This document shows, piece after piece, positions 51,175 through 58,266 of a stretch of DNA of 64,000 nucleotides; the first letter of the stretch is position 1, and each line of letters starts with the position of its first letter. The stretch covers positions 62,001-126,000 of the forward strand of contig DBPT01000029.1 of NCBI GenBank assembly GCA_002304925.1. The letters are read 5' to 3'. Origin of the DNA: Prolixibacteraceae bacterium UBA1413. GTDB lineage: Bacteria; Bacteroidota; Bacteroidia; Bacteroidales; Prolixibacteraceae. The notes under the pieces are model-generated. The model saw only the letters and a program-made list of their open reading frames with translations, had not been told where the DNA came from and made no database searches. Made by a program: the position numbers and the translations under genes.

Positions 51175-53541
51175 ATGATAACGCCAAGAATTCAAAAACT
51201 CAGGGAGAAAAGCCTCGGTGCTGAACCACGGATTTCTGCTGAAAGGGGACTGCTGGTCACCCGCTTTTACCGTGATCACCTGGCATTCGGGGATTCCGTA
51301 CCAGTTCAGCGGGCAAAAGCTTTCAGCTATATTCTGGAAAACAAGGAGATCTGTATCAATGAGGGGGAGTTGATCGTCGGGGAGCGGGGACCGGCACCCA
51401 AGGCCACTCCCACTTATCCTGAAATCAACCTCCACTCGCTTCAGGATCTCGACATCCTGAACAGCCGGGAGAAGGTGTGGTTCAGGGTTGACACTGAAAC
51501 CAGGGAAGCATATGAAAAGGAGATCATTCCGTTCTGGAAGGGAAGATCAAACCGGGACCGCATCATGGAAGCCATGACTTCGGAATGGAAGGATGCCTAT
51601 GCTGCCGGCATATTCACGGAATTCATGGAGCAGCGGGCGCCGGGACATACGGTGGCCGGCGATAAAATTTACAAAAAGGGAATGTCTGACATCATCGCCG
51701 ATGTTGACCGAGCCATGTCACAACTTGATTTTCTGAATGATCCTGCGGCATTTGAAAAAATGGAGGAGTTAAAAGCGATGCGCATTGCGGCGCGTGCACT
51801 CATCGATTTTGCCGGCCGGCATGCTGAAAAACTGGATTTGCTGGCAGCGGAAGAAAAAGATCGCGCAAGGAGCAAAGAGCTGGCCGATATGGCGGCCATC
51901 TGCCGGAAAGTGCCTGCCTCTGCTCCGGAGACTTTTCACGAAGCCCTTCAGCATTACTGGTTCGTCCACCTGGGGGTAGTGACGGAATTAAATCCCTGGG
52001 ATAGTTTCAATCCCGGCCGGCTCGACCAGCACCTGATTCCTTTTTGGGAAAAGGAAACCGCGGCCGGCACCCTCACCCGGGAAACAGCGGAGGAGTTGCT
52101 GCAATCTTTCTGGATTAAATTCAACAACCACCCGGCACCGCCGAAAGTGGGCATTACGGCCCTGGAAAGCAATACCTATACCGATTTTGCGCTGATCAAC
52201 GTAGGCGGAGTTAAGACCGACGGTTCAGATGCTGTCAATGAAATGAGTTATCTCATCCTGGATGTGATCGAAGAGATGCGGCTTTTACAGCCCAGTTCCA
52301 TGGTGCAGGTGAGCAAGAAAAATCCTGACAGGTTCATTGACAGAGCCGTTAAGATCACCAAAACCGGATTCGGACAACCTTCCATCTTCAATACCGACGC
52401 CATCATCCAGGAGTTGACGCGGCAGGGGAAAGATATTTACGACGCCCGCAATGGCGGTGCCAGCGGATGTGTGGAAAGCGGGGCTTTCGGCACCGAGAGT
52501 TACATCCTGACAGGATATTTCAACCTGCCCAAGGTTCTGGAGATCACCCTGCACAATGGTATCGATCCCCGCACGAGCCGAAAAATGGGAATCAGCACCG
52601 GCTATCCCGGAGATTTTGAAGATTATAGCCGGTTTTTGGAAGCCTTCCGTAAACAGGTGGAGCATTTTGTCCGCATTAAGATACACGGAAGCAACATCAT
52701 CGAATCCATCTTCATGACCCATGTCCCCACCCCTTTTCTCTCACTGATCATCGACGACTGTGTGGAAAAGGGAACCGACTACATCTGCGGGGGAGCACGT
52801 TACAATACCAACTACATCCAGGGGGTGGGCATCGGCACCCTTACCGACAGCCTGACATCAATCCGGAAAATGGTTTTTGAGGAGCATCAGATCACCCTTC
52901 CGCGGTTCGTGGAAGTTCTGGACCGCAATTTTATCGGGGATGAGGATTTGCTGTACCATCTGATCTATAAAATGCCGAAATACGGCAATGATAATCAGGA
53001 AGCCGACCGGCAGCTCACCGATGTTTTTAACATCTATTACGACGCAGTCAACGGGCATGCCTCTCCACGGGGCGCCGCTTACCGGATCAACCTGTTGCCG
53101 ACCACCAGCCATGTTTATTTCGGCAGCATAATGCTGGCCAGCCCCGACGGGAGAAAAGCGGGACAACCTCTCTCGGAAGGGATTTCCCCAGTTCAGGGAG
53201 CCGACACCCACGGCCCTTCCGCGGTGATCAGGTCCGCCGCAAAAATAGATCACCTGCGTACCGGCGGAACCCTGTTGAACCAGAAATTCTCCCCCTCTTT
53301 CTTTGAGGATGAAGAAGCCATCCGGAAAATCTCTCACCTGGTAAGGAGCTATTTCAGGATGGATGGCCATCATATCCAGTTCAACGTCGTCACCGCTGAA
53401 ACCCTCCGTGATGCCCGGAAACACCCCGAAAAATACCGCGATCTGATCGTTCGCGTTGCCGGATACAGCGATTATTTCAACGACCTGGGCGAAGACCTCC
53501 AGGAAGAGATCATAAGACGTACCGAACACGAAAACCTCTGA
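51175..53541 (+). CDS. hypD: Glycyl-radical enzyme, probable trans-4-hydroxy-L-proline dehydratase
   Basis: The 788-residue protein is a complete glycyl-radical enzyme: radical Gly763 in RVAGYSDYFNDL and thiyl Cys432 in SGCVESG, with Glu434 two residues on, the C-x-E pattern of the dehydratase branch rather than the CC of pyruvate formate-lyase. Long blocks such as EFMEQRAPGHTVAGDKIYKKG, VTELNPWDSFNPGRLDQHL, NNHPAPPKVGIT and RYNTNYIQGVGIGTLTDSLT agree with HypD from Clostridioides as I remember it, and the length is nearly the same. HypD removes water from trans-4-hydroxy-L-proline to give pyrroline-5-carboxylate, which ProC can reduce to proline. No proC or transporter is adjacent here. Glycerol or propanediol dehydratase is less likely because of those blocks. 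Substrate is inferred. Confidence 0.8.
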   Translation: MITPRIQKLREKSLGAEPRISAERGLLVTRFYRDHLAFGDSVPVQRAKAFSYILENKEICINEGELIVGERGPAPKATPTYPEINLHSLQDLDILNSREKVWFRVDTETREAYEKEIIPFWKGRSNRDRIMEAMTSEWKDAYAAGIFTEFMEQRAPGHTVAGDKIYKKGMSDIIADVDRAMSQLDFLNDPAAFEKMEELKAMRIAARALIDFAGRHAEKLDLLAAEEKDRARSKELADMAAICRKVPASAPETFHEALQHYWFVHLGVVTELNPWDSFNPGRLDQHLIPFWEKETAAGTLTRETAEELLQSFWIKFNNHPAPPKVGITALESNTYTDFALINVGGVKTDGSDAVNEMSYLILDVIEEMRLLQPSSMVQVSKKNPDRFIDRAVKITKTGFGQPSIFNTDAIIQELTRQGKDIYDARNGGASGCVESGAFGTESYILTGYFNLPKVLEITLHNGIDPRTSRKMGISTGYPGDFEDYSRFLEAFRKQVEHFVRIKIHGSNIIESIFMTHVPTPFLSLIIDDCVEKGTDYICGGARYNTNYIQGVGIGTLTDSLTSIRKMVFEEHQITLPRFVEVLDRNFIGDEDLLYHLIYKMPKYGNDNQEADRQLTDVFNIYYDAVNGHASPRGAAYRINLLPTTSHVYFGSIMLASPDGRKAGQPLSEGISPVQGADTHGPSAVIRSAAKIDHLRTGGTLLNQKFSPSFFEDEEAIRKISHLVRSYFRMDGHHIQFNVVTAETLRDARKHPEKYRDLIVRVAGYSDYFNDLGEDLQEEIIRRTEHENL

Positions 53542-53574
53542 AAGGATAATTCCCTTTAATACCGATATAAAAAC

Positions 53575-53582
53575 TATTTTTG
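53575..53582 (+). promoter_or_regulatory. -7 promoter element (TATTTTTG) before the membrane protein-pullulanase pair
   Basis: TATTTTTG matches TAnnTTTG but ends only five bases before the ATG at 53588, so the transcript would be leaderless or nearly so if both are right. Confidence 0.4.
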
Positions 53583-53587
53583 CGCAA

Positions 53588-54145
53588 ATGACGCATACAA
53601 TAACAGGAGCCGGGGTTTGCATCCTGGCAACACTCCCGTTGACAGCATCGGCAGTGAATGTGAAAGGACCCGACGGATATGCGCTGGTGGCCGTTTTTTT
53701 CATCATCGCCACACCGGTGCTGATCTATTTTTTTGCCAACTGGATCAGAAAAAGAGGTACCCGGGAAACCGCCGGAACCTACCGTTTGCACAAAAGTAAA
53801 TATTCGGTAACACTGGAGAAAAACAAGATTTACCATCCCGATTTCCTGAAACTCACAGTCTCCAACAACGGGAATTCCGACCTTGACCTGGACATGCCCC
53901 TGTTGACATTCACCCACCTGTTTCTGAAGAGGAAATTCCGGTTGAAAGGGTTCCGGAACTACCAGTTCTATCCTTTGTTGCTGGAACCGGGGAAAAAACA
54001 TGAACTGACCATCGATCTTGCCCCTTTTTACCAGCATGATCCTTCCCTGAAGCGGTTCCCCCGGGTGACGGTCTCCGTCAGCGAAGTCAGCAGCAACCGT
54101 TCCGTATCACAAAGTGTCAGTTTACGCAAAACTTTTTTCAACTGA
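53588..54145 (+). CDS. Membrane protein of unknown function, coupled to pullulanase
   Basis: A 185-residue protein with a hydrophobic segment at residues 7-24 (possibly a cleaved signal, ending TASAVNV), a membrane helix at about 31-50 (YALVAVFFIIATPVLIYFF) and a basic stop NWIRKRGTR. The remaining 125 residues look like a beta-sandwich (YSVTLEKNKIYHPDFLKLTVSNNG). I do not recognise the family. Its stop codon ends one base before the pullulanase ATG, so the two are translationally coupled. Possible roles in envelope carbohydrate handling are only a guess from that coupling. Confidence 0.65.
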   Translation: MTHTITGAGVCILATLPLTASAVNVKGPDGYALVAVFFIIATPVLIYFFANWIRKRGTRETAGTYRLHKSKYSVTLEKNKIYHPDFLKLTVSNNGNSDLDLDMPLLTFTHLFLKRKFRLKGFRNYQFYPLLLEPGKKHELTIDLAPFYQHDPSLKRFPRVTVSVSEVSSNRSVSQSVSLRKTFFN

Positions 54146-54146
54146 T

Positions 54147-56084
54147 ATGCGGAACTGGCATTTCAACCATATTGATTTTTCCACCTATCCTCATTATGCC
54201 GGAAGTGACCTGGGTGTTACCTGGTCAGAAAGCATGAGTTTCTTCAGGCTTTGGGCGCCGACGGCCAAAAGGGTGGAAATCAGGCTTTATTTAGAAGGAA
54301 AATCAGGAAAGCCCCTGAAAGTGATTTCTATGGAAAAGGCGGAATCAGGGACGTGGATTCATCAGGAACCAGGAAATCTCGAAGGAAAATTTTACACCTT
54401 CAAGGTGAATGACGGGGAGTGGCTTCATGAGGTACCCGGTCCATATGCCCGTGCCGTTGGCGTGAACGGTCACAGGGGCATGATCTTCAATCCGGAAAAT
54501 ACCCATCCCCCGGGATGGGAAAATGACAAAGGCCCGGTACTGAAAAATTTCACCGACTGGATTATTTATGAAATCCATATCCGGGATTTCTCCATCGCTG
54601 AAAATTCCGGGATCTTCCACAAAGGCAAATACGCGGGTTTTACCGAAGCGGGAACGGTATCTCCCGAAGGGGAGACCACTGGGCTCTCCCACCTCCTCGA
54701 AATGGGTATCACCCATGTGCATCTGCTACCGGTAAATGATTTTCAGACCGTCGATGAAGAGTTCCCCCTTCTGAAATATAACTGGGGATATGATCCCCAG
54801 AATTTCAACGCCCCGGAAGGTTCTTATTCCACCGATCCCTACGACGGGAGGGTCAGGATCAGGGAACTCAAACAAATGGTGAAAGCATTGCACGATCACG
54901 GTATCGGGGTTATCCTGGACGTGGTATACAATCACACCTGGCTCACCAAAGGATCGGTATTTAACCAAACTGTACCCGGATATTATTACCGGCAGAATCC
55001 TGACGGCTCTTTTTCCAACGCTTCGGGCTGCGGTAATGAAATCGCCTCAGAGCGTTACATGGTACGGAAATATATCATCGACTCCCTCAAATACTGGATC
55101 AACGAATACCATATCGACGGGTTCCGCTTTGACCTGATGGGGATTTATGATAGCGATACCATGCGGCATATCCGTTATGAAATCGACAGCATCAACAGCG
55201 GAATCTTTTTATTCGGTGAGGGGTGGACTGCCGATACGAGTCCGATGCCGGGATACCGGAGAGCCATCAAAAGGAACATTTCTCACATTCCCGGGATTGC
55301 GGTATTTTGCGATGACATGCGCGATGCGTTGAAAGGCAACCACAACCCCAGGTCAAGTCTGGGGTTTGTAAGCGGACTGGCCTTGCGTGAAGAAGCCGTA
55401 AAATTTGGCGTGGTGGCAGCCACCTGGCATCCCCAGATCGTTTACAGCTATGTCGAAAGCAGCCCCGAACCCTGGGCCGCGGAACCTTCCCAATGTGTGA
55501 ATTATGTCTCCTGTCACGATAATTACACCCTTTATGACAAATTGAGGATGAGCGTGCCCGATGCCTCAGATGAGGAGATCCGCAAAATGGTCAAACTTGC
55601 CGGTGCGATCATCCTGACTTCCCAGGGTGTCCCTTTTCTTCACGCCGGCATGGAATTCTGCCGCTCAAAGGAGGGTCATGGCAATTCCTACAAAGCACCC
55701 GACCTTATCAACCAGCTGGACTGGTCGTTAAAGTCAACCTATAAAGACGTGACAGCATACTATAAAAAACTGATCAGGCTGCGGAAAAACCACCCCGTAT
55801 TCCGGATGCCCCATGCCGATATGATCCGCAAAAATCTCAGTTTTTGCATCGAATACAAGGTAGGTGTGGTCTCCTATTGCCTCAACGGCAGAAATGCGGG
55901 TGACTCCTGGGATCAGCTTCTGGTCATTTTCAACGGCAACAGGGATTCTGTTTCTGTTCCAATTCCCGCAGAAAAATTTAGGATCATAGCCTACGAGGAT
56001 GAAATCAGGGAAGATGGAATCGACATCATTGAGGCACCCACCATAACGGTCCCCCCGGTATCCATGACCTTGCTGGCCCGCTGA
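54147..56084 (+). CDS. pulA: Type I pullulanase (GH13, alpha-1,6 debranching)
   Basis: The 645-residue protein hydrolyses alpha-1,6 branches in glycogen, starch dextrins or pullulan. It has an N-terminal CBM48 (SFFRLWAPTAKRVEIRLYLEG), the pullulanase signature YNWGYDPQNFNAPEGSYS, and an intact GH13 site: nucleophile Asp329 in FRFDLMG, acid/base Glu358 in LFGEGW and Asp458 in SCHDNYT. No signal peptide is visible, so it is likely cytoplasmic and used for glycogen or imported maltodextrin. Its stop codon directly abuts the stop of the convergent alanine-dehydrogenase-like gene with no base between. The start is coupled to the membrane protein upstream. Confidence 0.94.
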   Translation: MRNWHFNHIDFSTYPHYAGSDLGVTWSESMSFFRLWAPTAKRVEIRLYLEGKSGKPLKVISMEKAESGTWIHQEPGNLEGKFYTFKVNDGEWLHEVPGPYARAVGVNGHRGMIFNPENTHPPGWENDKGPVLKNFTDWIIYEIHIRDFSIAENSGIFHKGKYAGFTEAGTVSPEGETTGLSHLLEMGITHVHLLPVNDFQTVDEEFPLLKYNWGYDPQNFNAPEGSYSTDPYDGRVRIRELKQMVKALHDHGIGVILDVVYNHTWLTKGSVFNQTVPGYYYRQNPDGSFSNASGCGNEIASERYMVRKYIIDSLKYWINEYHIDGFRFDLMGIYDSDTMRHIRYEIDSINSGIFLFGEGWTADTSPMPGYRRAIKRNISHIPGIAVFCDDMRDALKGNHNPRSSLGFVSGLALREEAVKFGVVAATWHPQIVYSYVESSPEPWAAEPSQCVNYVSCHDNYTLYDKLRMSVPDASDEEIRKMVKLAGAIILTSQGVPFLHAGMEFCRSKEGHGNSYKAPDLINQLDWSLKSTYKDVTAYYKKLIRLRKNHPVFRMPHADMIRKNLSFCIEYKVGVVSYCLNGRNAGDSWDQLLVIFNGNRDSVSVPIPAEKFRIIAYEDEIREDGIDIIEAPTITVPPVSMTLLAR

Positions 56085-57305
56085 TTAGAAAACGGCCAGC
56101 AACAATTCGATATCCTTTACCGCCATGTTGAACTGGTTCCCCACATCGCGGCTGGTCAGGATGCCATGGTAGAGATAAACCCCTTTCCGGAATCCCCTGG
56201 AAGATTTGATATAATTGTCGACGCCCCCGTTGTCGCCTATCGCCAGCAATTCGGGGATCAGCAGATTGCTCATCGAGATGGAGGCAGTGCGGGCCACCAG
56301 CGACGGTAAGTTGGGCACGCAATAGTGGATGACGCCATGCTTTCTGAAAACAGGATTGTTCAGATCGGTAAGCTGCGATGTTTCAAAGACACCTCCCTGA
56401 CTTGCGTTGAGATCAACGATGACAGCGCCTTCTTTCATGCTGGCGATTATCTCTTCGGAGACCTTGAAATTGGGGGTTGAGTTAAAAGGCATGGCACCCA
56501 GGACGGCATCGGCCGAAACCAATGCTTTTTTTAACACCTTGGGATAAAGTACCGAAGTGAATATCCTCCTGCCCAATTTTTCTTCCAGCCTGCTGAGATC
56601 TTCGACCGACGTATCAAAAACTTTCACCACAATTCCAAGGCTCAGAGCCGCCCTGGCGGCAAATTCAGCAGCCGTACCCGACCCGATGATCACCAGTTCT
56701 GCAGGGGTGATCCCGGTCACATCCCCGAAGAGTACTCCCTTCCCACCCCGGGAATTGCTGAGATATTCGCTGGCCACGGTAACCGAGGTGATCCCGGAAA
56801 TCTGGCTCATCTGATGGACAAACGGCATAAACCCGTTTTCATTTTCAAGGTATTCGTAAGCAATGCAGGTCATCTTCTTCTGCATCAGCATATCGATGGT
56901 CTCGCGACAATGCGACTGAATCTGCAAGTTGGAAATGATCACCTGGTTGCCCCGGAGCAATTCTATTTCTTCACTGTTAAAAGGCGCTACCCGTAAAATG
57001 ATATCGCATTGAAACAGTTCCTCTTTTTTTTCAACCATGACGGCTCCCGCTTCGGTATATTCCTGGTCGGAATAACTGGCCAGGCGGCCGGCACCCGCTT
57101 CAATATAAATTTCATGACCATAGGAAACCAACAGGTCCACCGCCTGGGGCGTTAAGGGCACACGGTATTCCACCTTGCTGATGTCGGAGGGAATCCCGAT
57201 GACAATTTTTTTCTCCTTGCGCTGTACCTCAAGCATTTCCTCCTTCGGAAGCAGCATGGTCTTGGAAACGGGTAATCCCGATCTGGTCTTTTCCCTGGTT
57301 GTCAT
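56085..57305 (-). CDS. Alanine dehydrogenase/transhydrogenase-family protein with altered active site
   Basis: The 406-residue protein aligns throughout with L-alanine dehydrogenase (IGIPSDISKVEYRVPLTP, GHEIYIEAGAG, VIIGSGTAAEFAARAALSLG as NAD fold, YCVPNLPSLVARTAS). The substrate Arg (Arg48) is there, but the residues known as catalytic in the mycobacterial enzyme are changed: Lys75 corresponds to Ala107 (RVAPF), His96 to Gln128 (NLQIQ) and Asp270 to Ser302 (NASQGG). Amino-acid deamination by the usual mechanism is therefore doubtful, although NAD binding should remain. It has an N-terminal extension of about 30 residues. It follows tsaE by 57 bases in the same direction. Automatic names of alanine dehydrogenase should be treated with care. 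Confidence 0.8.
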   Translation of the reverse strand: MTTREKTRSGLPVSKTMLLPKEEMLEVQRKEKKIVIGIPSDISKVEYRVPLTPQAVDLLVSYGHEIYIEAGAGRLASYSDQEYTEAGAVMVEKKEELFQCDIILRVAPFNSEEIELLRGNQVIISNLQIQSHCRETIDMLMQKKMTCIAYEYLENENGFMPFVHQMSQISGITSVTVASEYLSNSRGGKGVLFGDVTGITPAELVIIGSGTAAEFAARAALSLGIVVKVFDTSVEDLSRLEEKLGRRIFTSVLYPKVLKKALVSADAVLGAMPFNSTPNFKVSEEIIASMKEGAVIVDLNASQGGVFETSQLTDLNNPVFRKHGVIHYCVPNLPSLVARTASISMSNLLIPELLAIGDNGGVDNYIKSSRGFRKGVYLYHGILTSRDVGNQFNMAVKDIELLLAVF

Positions 57306-57362
57306 TGCCGTAGCCTTTTAAAACATATAAAATTACTTCCAAATCATGAATTAACCAAACGA

Positions 57363-57788
57363 TCAGTCCGGTAACCCTGCCTTGATGGTGCGCGAACCGT
57401 TCTGATCTTCCGTAAGCTTTACGGCAACATGGCCTTGGGGAAGAAGCGATTCTATTTTCTCAGGCCATTCTATCAGACAATAATGACCACTGAAAAAGTA
57501 ATCCTCATAGCCCAGGTCAAAAGCCTCGGTGAGAGTTTTCAGCCGGTAAAAGTCAAAATGAAACAACGGATTTCCTTCCCGGGTATGGTATTCGTTGATA
57601 ATGGCGAAAGAAGGACTGTTTACCACATCGGAAGAGCCCAGCACCTTACAGATCTCCCGGATGAAAGTGGTCTTTCCGGCTCCCATCTTTCCATAAAAAG
57701 CAAAAATCCGCCTCTCAGGAAATTCGGCGATCAATTCGCCCGCCACCTTGCTCAGTTCTTCCCTGATTACCTGATTTCGTTCAAACAT
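57363..57788 (-). CDS. tsaE: tRNA threonylcarbamoyladenosine biosynthesis ATPase TsaE
   Basis: TsaE assists TsaB and TsaD in making t6A37 of ANN-decoding tRNAs. The 141-residue protein has Walker A YGKMGAGKT (residues 32-40), SPSFAIINEY, FDFYRL and the LIEWPEK motif that is characteristic for TsaE. The start is the Met of MFERNQVIRE, 20 bases behind a TAnnTTTG element; the longer frame would run into the gcvH promoter region. It is divergent from gcvH over 66 bases. Confidence 0.94.
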   Translation of the reverse strand: MFERNQVIREELSKVAGELIAEFPERRIFAFYGKMGAGKTTFIREICKVLGSSDVVNSPSFAIINEYHTREGNPLFHFDFYRLKTLTEAFDLGYEDYFFSGHYCLIEWPEKIESLLPQGHVAVKLTEDQNGSRTIKAGLPD

Positions 57789-57808
57789 TGACAACTCTTT
57801 CAATAATA

Positions 57809-57816
57809 CAAAAATA
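57809..57816 (-). promoter_or_regulatory. -7 promoter element (TATTTTTG) of tsaE
   Basis: Minus-strand TATTTTTG ends 20 bases before the tsaE ATG. A second identical element lies at 57830-57837. Confidence 0.45.
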
Positions 57817-57854
57817 TGGTTAATTTTACCAAAAATATCCATAACCAAGTTATT

Positions 57855-58235
57855 ATGAAAATACCTGAAAATCTGAAATTTACCCATGATCATGAATGGG
57901 TTCGTGTCGAAGACGGCATGGCCGTGGTGGGAATTACCGATTTCGCACAGGGAGAATTGGGCGATGTGGTTTTCGTGGAAATTGAAACGGAGGGAGAAAC
58001 TCTCAGCCAGGGAGACATCTTTGGCACCGTGGAAGCTGTTAAAACTGTTTCCGACCTTTTCATGCCCCTTTCGGGTGAGGTGGTTGAAGTAAACGAAGCC
58101 CTTGCAGCCAATCCGGAACTGGTGAACAAGGATCCATACGGAGAAGGCTGGATGATAAAAGTTAAAATCGCTGATCCGGCGGAGTTGTCGGACTTGTTGT
58201 CAGCCGAAGATTATCAGAAGATGCTCGAATCGTAA
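57855..58235 (+). CDS. gcvH: Glycine cleavage system H protein
   Basis: GcvH shuttles the aminomethyl group of glycine on its lipoyl arm between the P, T and L proteins. The 126-residue protein has the lipoylation Lys63 in TVEAVKTVSDL and the family ends (FTHDHEWV; NPELVNKDPYGEGWM). Start at ATG 57855; an upstream in-frame ATG would overlap the tsaE promoter. The genes of the other subunits are not in the window. In many Bacteroidota gcvH lies near sprA; here the two are far apart. A strong hairpin terminator follows at once. Confidence 0.95.
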   Translation: MKIPENLKFTHDHEWVRVEDGMAVVGITDFAQGELGDVVFVEIETEGETLSQGDIFGTVEAVKTVSDLFMPLSGEVVEVNEALAANPELVNKDPYGEGWMIKVKIADPAELSDLLSAEDYQKMLES

Positions 58236-58266
58236 AAAGAGGCTGCCCCGGGGCAGCCTCTTTTTT
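58235..58266. terminator. Bidirectional terminator between gcvH and nrdJ
   Basis: A perfect palindrome of 32 bases: AAAAAGAGGCTGCCCC is followed directly by its inverse ending TTTTTT. It folds into a GC-rich stem with A and T tracts on both sides, so it works for both converging transcripts. It includes the last base of the gcvH stop and touches the nrdJ stop. Confidence 0.9.
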
